From Hymenolepis diminuta (taxonomy: Eukaryota > Platyhelminthes > Cestoda > Cyclophyllidea > Hymenolepididae), in NCBI GenBank assembly GCA_900708905.1, contig CAADRB010000106.1, positions 79,431 through 143,430 on the forward strand: a stretch of DNA of 64,000 bases, given 5' to 3'. This document shows, in pieces, positions 48,201 to 58,500 of this stretch. Under the pieces are notes generated by a model that did no database searches, was not told the origin of the DNA, and saw only the letters and a list, made by a program, of their open reading frames with translations. Every line of letters begins with the position of its first letter. Within the stretch, counting starts at the first letter, position 1. Both the position numbers and the translations under genes were made by a program.

Positions 48201-51200
48201 NNNNNNNNNNNNNNNNNNNNNNNNNNNNNNNNNNNNNNNNNNNNNNNNNNNNNNNNNNNNNNNNNNNNNNNNNNNNNNNNNNNNNNNNNNNNNNNNNNNN
48301 NNNNNNNNNNNNNNNNNNNNNNNNNNNNNNNNNNNNNNNNNNNNNNNNNNNNNNNNNNNNNNNNNNNNNNNNNNNNNNNNNNNNNNNNNNNNNNNNNNNN
48401 NNNNNNNNNNNNNNNNNNNNNNNNNNNNNNNNNNNNNNNNNNNNNNNNNNNNNNNNNNNNNNNNNNNNNNNNNNNNNNNNNNNNNNNNNNNNNNNNNNNN
48501 NNNNNNNNNNNNNNNNNNNNNNNNNNNNNNNNNNNNNNNNNNNNNNNNNNNNNNNNNNNNNNNNNNNNNNNNNNNNNNNNNNNNNNNNNNNNNNNNNNNN
48601 NNNNNNNNNNNNNNNNNNNNNNNNNNNNNNNNNNNNNNNNAAAACACGAAATTGTTTTTGATGCATTGTTTTGAAAATAACAAAAGTAGCGTCACTCTTA
48701 GCACAATAACTCACAAACTAATGAATAGAATATCATGAACTTTTAACAGCCGTCTTTTGAAGGCTAGTATTAACTGAAAAAAGGTGACTGCAATAAAACT
48801 AGCGCCATCTATGTGTTAGGCCCGGGACTTTTCAGCCCATGTGTTATGTTAGTATCAGTTTGACGCCTAGGAAGATGTCTAGGAAAGAAAGATCAGGACA
48901 AATATAATGTAAGTAGGTGGGAGACAGGGAATCGTTTACCTGGAAGGTAAATTGTATGAAAAAAAATAATTTTCTTCAAGGTCCTAGCCCTGATTATATT
49001 TTACTTCATTCCCTTCGTCAATATCCTCTTACACAACCATCACCAAGTGCAATGCGCAAATAAGCAAGAATTAATTTGGATGAAACACTGTACCAGGCTA
49101 AGAGGATTGGCAAGAATCGAAAAAAAACATAACAACGCACACAGTGATTCACTCGCCAAATTTCACGCATGCAACAAGAAGAAGTACATCTGTTTTGCAT
49201 CTGAATTTTCAAAAGAAGATTTAAGACAGTGGCAGTGAAGCCATGATACGTGATTGATTTCAGTGGATTCGGAGATTTTATGAAATAAAGCATGTTTTCT
49301 CCCGATTTCTGACCATATGTGTAGTGCAGGACTATACAGATTGCAAATTTAATCAGAATCTAAAATATCAAAAGGATCTGAAAAGAATTCGCTTTAAATG
49401 TTTTCATTGCACCTGATCGAAGTTCACAGGCTCCATTTCTTGTGTATTGAGTTATCAATTACTGTTTTAAACGCCTTTGACTGAGAAGGCAATCACACCG
49501 CTGATGCAATCATAGGCTAAACAGGGGACCAATCCCATAATCCAAAACCATATATAAGCATCAACTATTGAGTCTTCAACCATCTTTCTCTGTACCTAGA
49601 CATGTCGGTAGAACCAAGGTGAACAGTGGAGACAGCGATAATAGTGATAAGAATGGATTCCCAAAAATATTAGGTAGGAATCCTTTACAAGTCTTAATTT
49701 CAAGATTAGGCTAGATAACACATATACTTTTGTTAGAGACCCCTTTTATGGACGCTAGACGATCATTCCATCTGCCGAGTGCATATTAATGGGTCTTGAT
49801 ACCCTAAAATAACAATCAGACAAATAATGCAAGATTTGTCTTAAACTATAAGCCTATTATTGAAATTATAACGAGGTCAGACAGATATGAACAGCACTAC
49901 AAAAAACTTGAACAGAGTTTCTAATTGTCAAATATTCACAATTAAGCATTATATTTAAGTTATACAAAACAAATATGAAATGACGGATTAAGAGGGCAAG
50001 AAACTGATAAAACTAAAACATGTATAGGTGGGAGGGAATATCACGGGGCTGAATCAAAATATGATTATCTGAAACACATTTAAAACTCATTACTTTGATC
50101 CGGGCGTTCAAGAATCAGTTAGAAAGATGCTCTAAAATTTGGGCACTACGATTTTTCTTTAACTGTTCTCAGGTGCTTTTAAATAGGTGCTTAGAGAATG
50201 AAATAATGCTTGAATGTATCTATCAAAAAGAACGATAAATAAATTAACAACTGAACTAACCTTTCCTTTCTTCACATCTACACTAGGTTCCGGCTTTATA
50301 CCTCTCATCATCTGCAATTGACCATCCAGGGAGAAATCAATATTATAGAAGGCCAGCCCAGCACCTTTTTGTAAAGCTGGTGGTTTGGGAGGGAACCGCA
50401 ACTTAGGATTATTATCCACATCAAATTTCTCCAAATTTTCAATCAGGAAGTGAATTGCGTCGGGCAGAGTCTCTAATTTATTATTCGAGAGGATAAGACG
50501 CTTTAGGCGGCCACACCTGCATAGACCTGTAAGTGAGGATAGAAGTAGTATAAACTACTGAAACGAGTAATAAGTAGGTGAGTTGAGTCCGAGAGATACC
50601 TTCTGGAATATTTTCCAGTCTGTTATTCGAGATATTGAGCACTTCTAGATCGTTGAGTTTAGCCATTCCTGAGGGTAGGCCAGAGAAGGTGAGTTGATTA
50701 TCGTTGAGATAGAGCTTTCTCAGTTTTGTGAGTCTGGTGAGGCCAGCGGGAAGACTGCAGAGTAGATTGTGACTCAAATTAAGGTATTCAAGAGAGGGCC
50801 AATTGTCTGTTAGAGCTGTAAGTTCACTGATTTCATTATGACTCAGGTCCAACTTGCGAAGAGCGCGCAGATCAAAGACGGGTTCGGGAATGCCGACCAG
50901 CTGATTGCGAGATAGATCAAGGTCGGCCAGCTTGGTCAGACGATCTAGCTCCTTGGGAATGTTGTCTAGGCGACGCTGGGTTCCTGCCATATGCAAGACC
51001 TACAAAAGAGTTAAAGTAATTAGTCGATAACAAAACTCTCAATGGCTTGTGTGGGCCAAAACGAAGGAGTTAAACATGCATTTACTGGTACATACCCTAT
51101 CGTTCAAAAGTTAATTAAATTCTTCCATTAAACATATCCGAAGATCGATCTTTGGAAACAATGTGTACCCATGTCTTCATGAATTTAAATAGAGAGGATC

Positions 51201-53454
51201 GGCATTTTGTTAAATAGCAAAGAACAGGCGCTAAACAGTTTGGACCAGTTTTTCTATATACGAACGAGAATCTTTGGAGAACGGGAAATCTGTGGCGATC
51301 TGTATTAGAGCATTACGCTAACATTACCAATTTAGGACCAAATAAGAGTTATCTCTACCTAAAATATTTGACCAGCTATTTATAAAGTAATATCGGTCTC
51401 TCCTCCATTTGTTATTTTAATGAATTCTAATTTGACAACACTGTTGGTCTAAGTACAAACTGGCAACATGAACTAACCGGAAATACAATTTTGATTGGAC
51501 AATTCTTTCTGCACTCCCAAAGAGAACTGTTTTTTGTCCATGGTTTACTTTGTATTTGCAAAAAAAGTACTAAAGCTGGCGATAGAAATTGATGCTTCCT
51601 TAGCATTCTTTTTCACTTCATGTCACTCCCAAAATAAGTTAATCCTATTTTTGCAATAATTCTATAAAAAGATATATGTTTGCGTTATTGGAAATAATAA
51701 TCTCATTTGCCATTTTATTCAATGCAAACTGTATTGACAAGGGAGGAATGCAATTGATTTAAATGTACTGTAAATTAATAAAGTTAAGATTCAATAGCGG
51801 GTGAATAATTTATAAGTTTACCTCACATTACAAAATACTCAGAAGCCATTTCAAGAAATTTTAATTTAATCAAACTCAATTTAATTTGAACTGTGAGATT
51901 TTACTGATTCAAACGTAAACTGTACCGACGTTCCATAAATAAGTTCCAAAGATTCAATGAAACACCTCAAGCAATCAACACCAGAAAATGAAATCGTGTT
52001 TACTATTAGTTCATTAGATATATCATTAACCAAGCCTTCAAGGCATCTGAACTGAAGACTCCTTTTTTGATAAATAGATTTGATAAACTGTTTTGACAGG
52101 CAAAAAATGCTAGGAACGAATATTGCACATTCAAGGAAAGTTACTTCAAACACCATTCTAATAAGAGAACAGGTCCACAGGAAACCGTGCAACAATTGTG
52201 CTATTCCTCTTTAAATATACTTATCCTAATTAAGTACCATGTGTATGTTGATCAGATTTGACCTAAAAAATGGGCTCTTAATTATCATTTCTCTGTGTAT
52301 TGGCCCACCTTTAATCAATATACGGAATACAGCTAACACAGATTCTGTCAATTTTCACCTTCAACAACCTCCAGAACGCTTATACAAAAAACCAACATTT
52401 CGTTTGCCTTAGTGCATTCCCATATTCACAATCCCAGGTTTTTGATTTAACACTTCTTGCTTTACTGTCTTACCTACAAGTCACCTTTTAACCTTTCACC
52501 CAAACTTTTGATTGATACACATTTCATATAGTTCTGCTCAATATGGCTCTGGTTGTTGCCCCTCTGTCTGAATTGTATCCGATTTTGTAATTAAAAAAGT
52601 GGTAAATTGGCAAAACTTTCCATTTTACGTAGGTGACTCAGAGTCTCTAATTCTTCCTAAGATTCCCTAAACCTTTACAGGTGAAAACATCTCAAAAGTC
52701 GATATTTTTTAATACTCACCTCCAGATTTTTAATAGCAATGATAGTCCTTGGTTGATAGTGTTGAAAGGGATTATTATTCAAAATTAATTGTTGTAGCGA
52801 CGAACATCTCCTCAGTTGAGCCGGTAGCACTGTCAGACAGTTATCCGATAAATCTAACAGCATCAGCTCCGTACACTCGGTGAAAATCTCCAGTGGTACC
52901 GATGTCAACTGATTATCACTTAAGTTGAGTACCAGCAGCCCCGATGCATTTTCAATTCCCTTTGGCACTTGGGTTAGTTGATTACAACTGAAGTCTACAA
53001 CTTGGAGATTGGGACAAGAGAATAGGTCGGTAGGGATAGCATCCGCAGTAGCTAATTGGTTCTTTCGACAATTGAGCACACGGAGGTTGGGAAACACTTT
53101 AGGCCAATCGGTGATAGAGGTAAGGCGGGTGAGCTTATTTTTAGCTAGGGAGAGATATTCCAGTCTACTCAAATACTTGAGTTCACTAGGCAAGTCAGAG
53201 TTAGTGAGTTGGGAGTTGCGAAGTTTGAGCCATTCCAAGCGAGCCATTTTTTCGAGGGGTTGGGTGCAAGGAAAGACTGCCGAAGCGGCTGAGACAAAAG
53301 CACGATTCTTGCTGCGTCGGGCCACACCGTCTGAAGATTGGGCGGCTATATGTTCCCCCACGGAGCCAAAGTTGACCCCTGAGAGGTCAAGGCCACGAAG
53401 GAACTGGGTCACCGACTTGGTACCACCACCTCCACTGCTACCACTACTGGCCAT
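37724..53454 (-). CDS. FLII: Flightless-1 homologue (leucine-rich repeats plus six gelsolin repeats), 10 exons
   Basis: Actin-remodelling and transcriptional co-regulator protein. Exons: 52720-53454, 50600-50999, 50261-50526, 45504-45761, 44222-44649, 41264-41723, 40346-40639, 38474-39292, 38234-38401, 37724-38161. All junction phases agree, giving about 1421 aa (human about 1270). Residues 1 to about 440 are leucine-rich repeats, starting [13 protein letters not shown] as in the family, with [13 protein letters not shown] and LYLNDNQL. The gelsolin half starts near residue 540 ([12 protein letters not shown]) and keeps family hallmarks in order: [78 protein letters not shown]. It is the closest match of any gene here. 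The gene starts 4 nt after the Snapin-like stop. Confidence 0.95.
40346..45761 (-). CDS. FLII: Flightless-1 exons 4-7: linker and gelsolin repeats 1-3
   Basis: Exon 4 (45504-45761) codes a basic and alanine-rich linker ([24 protein letters not shown]) and the entry to gelsolin repeat 1 (DYSEIF). Exon 5 (44222-44649) completes repeat 1 ([39 protein letters not shown]). Exon 6 (41264-41723) is repeat 2 ([31 protein letters not shown]) with a proline-rich linker. Exon 7 (40346-40639) is repeat 3 ([20 protein letters not shown]). The 3.4 kb between exons 6 and 5 and that between 7 and 6 hold nothing else I can name except a repeat family B copy near 43.8 kb. Confidence 0.92.
41724..44221. other. 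Flightless-1 intron 5 with a repeat family B copy
   Basis: No exon is recognised in this 2.5 kb intron. The segment around 43790-43935 belongs, on the minus strand, to dispersed repeat family B (CATGATCTCTAACTTCGCAG, GCGGTTGGCCATTCCGC). Read on the plus strand, part of it looks tRNA-derived (AATGGTTAAGGCGGG with an ATTCGAGTTTC box). Confidence 0.45.
43790..43935 (-). repeat. Dispersed repeat family B, copy in flightless-1 intron
   Basis: It aligns by eye with 54935-55050, 56735-56870 and 23229-23340 (plus strand). The best shared block is TGATCTCTGACTTCACAGAC (54990s) versus TGATCTCTAACTTCGCAGAC here, preceded by GGTTGGC.ATTCCGC in both. It is probably an old short interspersed element. Confidence 0.45.
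47580..48666 (-). pseudogene. Mariner transposase, interrupted by gap and at least one stop
   Basis: The likely start MHQKQFRV lies at 48666, to the right of the gap. To the left of the gap the frame continues with FHQDNAPC, containing the second catalytic aspartate. It then meets an in-frame TGA shortly after, at a place where the family has a coding codon, and resumes as [19 protein letters not shown] with the third catalytic aspartate. The C-terminal block [17 protein letters not shown] to GDYVDE and stop is complete. The first catalytic region is hidden by N. With one visible stop the copy is probably inactive. Confidence 0.8.
47962..48640. other. Assembly gap (679 N)
   Basis: A continuous run of N inside the mariner transposase. 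Nothing can be said of its content, except that the element's total length suggests it replaces ordinary mariner coding sequence. Confidence 0.99.
50261..53454 (-). CDS. FLII: Flightless-1 exons 1-3: leucine-rich repeat half
   Basis: Exon 1 (245 codons) starts at the only ATG that fits. After the first repeat it carries a lineage-specific insertion of about 35-40 residues ([18 protein letters not shown]) absent from human flightless-1, then resumes at [14 protein letters not shown]. Exon 2 (50600-50999) codes [26 protein letters not shown] and NRLENIPEG. Exon 3 (50261-50526) codes [29 protein letters not shown] and [11 protein letters not shown], the conserved end of the repeat domain. Phases are 0, 1, 0. 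Confidence 0.93.
51000..52719. other. Flightless-1 intron 1, no feature seen
   Basis: AT-rich 1.7 kb intron between leucine-rich-repeat exons 1 and 2; no exon, RNA or repeat that I can support. Confidence 0.5.
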
Positions 53455-53506
53455 GATTTTATGACAATCCTATTTTTGTTCGCAGTGCTTGAATTCGGGC
53501 CTATAA
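53455..53506 (-). promoter_or_regulatory. Snapin-like/flightless-1 junction with shared splice acceptor
   Basis: The last Snapin-like exon is 42 nt and ends TAA at 53459-53461; after AATC comes the flightless-1 ATG (53454). The only good acceptor before that ATG (TTTTTTTATAG, cutting at 53500) is the one used by the Snapin-like last exon. A cis-spliced transcript could carry both proteins. Alternatively, spliced-leader addition at the same acceptor would give a flightless-1 mRNA with a 46 nt leader. Flatworms use both polycistronic transcription and leader trans-splicing, but no leader is visible here. Confidence 0.5.
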
Positions 53507-54873
53507 AAAAATATATTATTAACGATCTCCGATGATATTAACAATAATTGAAATGACAGTTTACCTGAATACGTAGCAGATTGAACTCCACGGCTTGTAG
53601 GCGTGTATTTGCTGTGTTTATTTTTTGGATGTGTTGGTGAAGGTCAACCGGAGGGATGATCTGATTGGATGATTCGGTAATACCTATAAAATAGTGTTTT
53701 TGTCATAATTTTTGAGTGACAAAATACATAAAAGAACTATGCTGAATGTACAACTTGCGCCAACTACCTAATCCCTGGTTTTCAGACGGTGTATACATAT
53801 AATCAGAATCAACCACCTTTCCACTCATCTGCCCGTCAAATTCGAACACTATCGTCAAACGTGATCAACTGAAGGAAAATCTATTGAAATTTGAGTGCAG
53901 GTCAAATATCAAGGAGCTAAATGCTCAAGCATATTGTAACTAATTCGACTTAATGACGAACTTAGAATTCAAATGAAGTAGAAATTTAGAGGTAACTGAA
54001 TCAACCCTATATGTGAAACAACTTTTCTTGGCTAAAAGTTATTTTACAAACAATATAAATAATACTTAAGAGGATGCCACCTTATCCTACATTCCGATTA
54101 ATGAAAAATAAGAATTGAAAACAAGCTGAAATAAAAAAGGTTAAGAAAACTTACTTCTAGAAATTTCCCCCAATAGAGCCTTCAAACTACTCTGATTCGT
54201 TAAGTATGTGGCGACAACTTCGTTAAGCTTTTCAATGCTGGGTTTAAAGAGGCTCACAAAGATTTCAGTTGTGTTAAATGAAGACACTTGTGGTGAAGTG
54301 GGTCCAGAAGATAAATCGAGACTAGTGCTGTTGCTATTGTCTTCAATCGAGGTGGATGTATTCCGATTTGTGTTAAGAGGATAGGGCTTTTGGAGCAATG
54401 TTCGATCGTCTTCGTCTATAGATTGGGATTTGGTAAGAAACTGAAATTGTTTTTTGGTGTCTTCGTGGAGATCGGAGCTATTTGAACTTGGTTGTTCTTG
54501 TTCAGCCAGCTTTGTGATTTGAATTTAGGCAGAAATCAAGACGGGTTGTGACTGAAACAAATGGGAATCTAGTTAGTGGACATACTACCTAAATTGAGAA
54601 ATAGGATAACAACATACAGGAGCTCACAAAATTTGGGATTAAATGCTGCATCATTATATATTATCAATGACACATTAGACTCTTAGCTCAATTTGATAAT
54701 TCAAGTTCAAACTGAATGTGTTTGAAGGCTACCATTGTATAGTTTGCGAGAGAAATTAGATTAACTCGTTACATCAAATTCATACTAATATAATATGAAT
54801 CAATTTAATAAACGATGTACCAACATTTACGCAATAGCAATCACACCTGAAGTCGAAGTTTTTCAACGCTCAT
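53459..54873 (-). CDS. Small coiled-coil protein resembling Snapin (BLOC-1/BORC subunit), 4 exons
   Basis: Exons: 54847-54873 (MSVEKLRLQ), 54155-54509, 53565-53683 and 53459-53500; phases agree and give 180 aa. Residues 1 to about 95 are Ser/Asn/Asp-rich and probably disordered. The rest is helical: LFKPSIEKLNEVVATYLTNQ, SSLKALLGEIS, then VDLHQHIQKINTANTRLQAV and RIQARIQALRTKIGLS. This order (LxxFLxPxVxxLD, NQ or SQ, then DLxxYVxKLxNAxxRL) resembles Snapin, which acts in lysosome-related organelle biogenesis and lysosome positioning. Similarity is weak and other BORC/BLOC-1 subunits are possible. The exon 2 acceptor (CACAAAG|CTG) lacks a strong pyrimidine tract, so the first exon is the least certain. 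The stop lies 4 nt before the flightless-1 ATG. Confidence 0.6.
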
Positions 54874-54934
54874 CCTGGATGGAAGAGTAACATCGTGGGG
54901 TCCCAGAGATGACAAACTAAATTTCTGTTATTCA

Positions 54935-55050
54935 CTTTACGAACCAGATTCAACCAATGCGGTTGGCAATTCCGCATCAATAGATATTGAAACTATGATC
55001 TCTGACTTCACAGACGAACACGTTAAACGTTGCGCGGCTGGTGCATATAA
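54935..55050 (+). repeat. Dispersed repeat family B, copy upstream of the Snapin-like gene
   Basis: It shares GCGGTTGGCAATTCCGC and TGATCTCTGACTTCACAGAC with the family B copy at 43.8 kb (opposite strand), and ATTGAAACTATGATCTCTGA with TTTGATCTCGTGATCCCTGA in the 56.8 kb copy. It lies between the RhoGEF stop and the Snapin-like start. Confidence 0.45.
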
Positions 55051-55334
55051 CGTTCAAAGATACGGTTTCATATGACCGAACTTAAATTAAACATGATTAT
55101 CTGTATTTTACTTAAACCAGATTTGGAATAGATTTATGACGCAGTTGATTCAGGAAACAGTAACTCTGTAAATGAACTTTGTACTACTTTATGACGAAAA
55201 AATATTAATCACCGATGTGATACCTACCTTTTGATGGAATAAAAATTAATCACAACTCTAGCATGCATTAACAAACAGACAATCAGAAGCCATGGAACGT
55301 CCAGAAAGACGGTTTGTTGAATACCTACATTTGT

Positions 55335-55340
55335 TTTATT
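55335..55340 (-). terminator. Candidate polyadenylation signal of the RhoGEF gene
   Basis: AATAAA on the minus strand about 245 bases after the RhoGEF stop codon and about 460 bases before the Snapin-like ATG. It suggests that the RhoGEF transcript can end here, separate from the next gene. Confidence 0.4.
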
Positions 55341-55584
55341 AGTTAACAAAAGGCAGGAAGGAAAACAAAGAGAGCAGATTAACACATACAGAGGACGAAA
55401 GATACACTAAACACAAAACATGAGCCAATAATCTAGAATAAAATTCACATAGGTACTGTTACTACTGATATCATAATAAGTAGCTAGGTGAAGGGAAATG
55501 TGTACAGATAAAATGCAGCAGCTTATGTACAAGGGGTCAATCGAAAGACACGGGACTAGATAGAGGTCAGGCTCCAAATATATC

Positions 55585-58500
55585 TCAGAAATCTGTTACA
55601 GTAACATCTCCCTCCTCATTCAATTGTTCTTCAAAGTCATCCACTTCATGACTATCGGCCCGAAGAAGTTGATTTTGGGATTCCATAGAAGACTGGCTTT
55701 TTAGGGGATGAATAACCATTTTTCTCTGCTTATGGGCGTTATCTCGAAGACGGTTTAATTGAGCGGAGAGTAGATCATTGATCGCACGGACCCATTGAGA
55801 TCGAACTTGTTGATTGTTAGATTGGAAGTAATAGGTTTGAGCTCGGGATGCCGTCCAGACTGCAAAGCGTCGGCTATCTTCACGGATTGTCGGAGTCAGG
55901 CCAACCTCCGTCAGCTGAAAGTAAGAACAAAATGTCAACCTAAGACATTAATCCATAATATTTATGAAGAAATATGGAGGTGATTGATCCCCCACCTTGA
56001 GTTCCATTTTGATCTCATAAGTTGGATGTTGATTAAGCGTGTCAGCAGGTATCACAGGCAGACTTTCAGGGGGACTATCTAGAGCTGATTTATTGACTGT
56101 GACACCACTCATACTGGTTGCTGAAGGATCTTGACCAGAAACCACGCTGTTAGCAGAAGGGAGAGAAATTGTTTCGGACATGACAATGGGTAAGGATTGG
56201 TTGCTACTAGAACCACCGCCACCAAAACTGGCTAACACCGTGGAGACAATTGAATTATTGGTTTGACGAAGTTTGGTCAACAAGAGGACATTTTCGAAAA
56301 GGAAGACATAGCGTTGCTGCTTGCCGCTTTTGGTCTCACCGCACCAGATGGTAAAATTGTCCTGAAGTAATAATTTTCCGAGACGTGATGGCCGATCCTT
56401 CAAATGAATAGAGGATATAGACGATGTATGATATAGATGAATGAGGTACATGCAAAATTAGATTATGATACAATTTCTGTTATGCAAACCAATATTATGA
56501 TAAATTGCAGCAGTTTCGGAATAATCATTCTTCTTTACATTTTGGAATAGACCACTTGCATTAATCTGCTTTAATATATATTCCACAATATTACACGTCA
56601 CTTCTGACATCGACATCCAATGATACTTTAAGTGAATAACTTAGTAAATCTGTTGAGGGAAAGTATCAATAACGCTTGACCTGGGTGTAGGAAATATATC
56701 CTAAGAGTAACTCATATTCAGGCACCTTTCTTGCTGAAGAGAATTAATCAGAGTGGTCGGTCATCCACGCCACTGGACGTGCGCCAATGGACTTTGATCT
56801 CGTGATCCCTGACTTGAAATATGTGCACGTTGACACGAACACCTGCTAACTTTCCATTACACATGTCTTAACTGGGAAGGCATTACCTCGGAGTGTGCTA
56901 CAGATAATGACCTTTCGAATGACCCTCCCACCTTACCATCAGACTGCTCCCAAATATGCTTAAAATCAGAGGTGAAATTTACATCAAGATCTAGAGGTAA
57001 ATGAAACAGAGGCACAGAATACTTACTGTTAAGCCTCGTATCCGCATAAGAACATTAACAGTATCGCACATATCTAGCATTGACTGATGAGCTTTACACA
57101 GTGCATCCCTGCAAAAAATAAAATACGTTGCTCATTATTTGGTCCTTTGAAAAGCCAACTTTCATTAAATTCAAAAAGTTTACTTCTGAGGTCCCTCTGG
57201 AGCATAATTTCTCAGCCTCTCAATCAGCAAATGATATCTCTGGAATCGCTGAGCAGGCTCTAGTAATCTTGAACTATAGGAGAGTACTGGCCGACTAAGC
57301 GAAGCTGATTTCAATGAAGGAGCTGATCCCTGGGAATTTTTTCTCGAAGCTGGAGGTAGATTTTCCTCATTCTCTTCTGCAGTAGTTGATACATTTCCAT
57401 TCGAATACTGGGTCAATCGGCCGGGAGTCTGGTTATTGTCAAAAGTGATACAGGAATTGGCACGATTCAGATTTGCAACCTTTCGCAAGTCGATGCCTAT
57501 TCGCTTCTCATCTATTTCTTCATGTTTCTCGGAATTGAGTAAGATTTTCTCTGCTTCCAGAGAACTAAGATGCTGATTATAGGCCGTAATCCATTGACTA
57601 TGCAGACGATCTTTCTCAAATGCTGCAGCATACTGTGCTGCTCTCTCGTAATTCAAGCAGTATGTCGTATAGAGATCTACTAAGTTTGCCCACTGTAATG
57701 GAAAAAATAGTTAAGCAAATAGGCAGTTCAGTATCCGTGGAAAGTAGCAAAAAATGACAAAAGAATACTATTCTGTTTTAAATTCTTACTTCTGAAAAAT
57801 TGTTACAGGTGGAGAAAAACGAAAAACCTTGGCGACAGAACGAAATAATGGAAAATAAATAAGAAACCTGCGCATTTAAAACATTTTAAAATCGCAGAAG
57901 CGTTTAAGGCACTGTACGGAAGATCAATGAAACAATTTAGCATTACGTTTTTTGTTGAATTCATGTTTGTAATTCAAAGCCAATTGAACGATTTTGGCTT
58001 AATGATATTAGAAACGTCAGAAATGCATAGTATCGGTACTAACAAGGTACAAGGTGCATCTCAATTGGCAAATAGAAGAAAATTCTCATTTTGGTATGAA
58101 GTAAAGTCTAACATAGGCATATGACACCCTTGACTATTGATTTATCGATATGACCTATTAACCTTTGTCCGGCCCTAACTATAACTCATTCCTATTAAAA
58201 TATCACGCTTTATCAAATAGCTACTTACAAATAAGACGGTTCCTTTGCTTTCGCCTAAACACATATATATATATGTCATTAACTTTGTTTTCTTCCAAAC
58301 TTGATTTGTGGAGACATTTGTAGAAGACTGAAGATCAATAGCTAAGATCTTCAATTTTCATGATATCTGTAATATTCTGCAAATGACTGCTATTACCCAC
58401 ACCAATTGAATGCCTGCATGTATATCTAGTATTTTCTATGGTTTCGATGAATAAAACGCAAAAACGGACAGAAGGTAGATAAAGTGCGTAGTATGTCAAA

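Larger units (their letters stand above)
47519..48844 (-). mobile_element. Mariner-family DNA transposon with TA target duplication and internal N gap
   Basis: Left end GCACATGGGCTGGAAAGTCC and right end (complement) ACACATGGGCTGAAAAGTCC form inverted repeats of about 30 bp extending into CGGGCCTAACA. TA flanks both sides (47517-47518 and 48845-48846), the expected target duplication. The total span of 1326 bp is normal for mariner even though 679 bases are N, so the gap length looks about right. It sits within a flightless-1 intron in the same orientation as the gene. It appears younger than the element at 9 kb because its ends and C-terminal coding part are well kept. Confidence 0.9.
45762..50260. 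other. Flightless-1 intron 3, carrying a mariner and an assembly gap
   Basis: This 4.5 kb intron lies between the last leucine-rich-repeat exon and the linker exon. Apart from the mariner element at 47519-48844 and its run of N, I see no coding or RNA feature. Confidence 0.6.

Noticed and set aside
47859..48738. Four open frames of 250-280 codons on both strands
   Set aside because: They are almost wholly run through the N gap; only the flanking mariner fragments carry information.
53009..53464. 151-codon plus-strand frame
   Set aside because: Antisense shadow of flightless-1 exon 1, with no family resemblance and no splice context.
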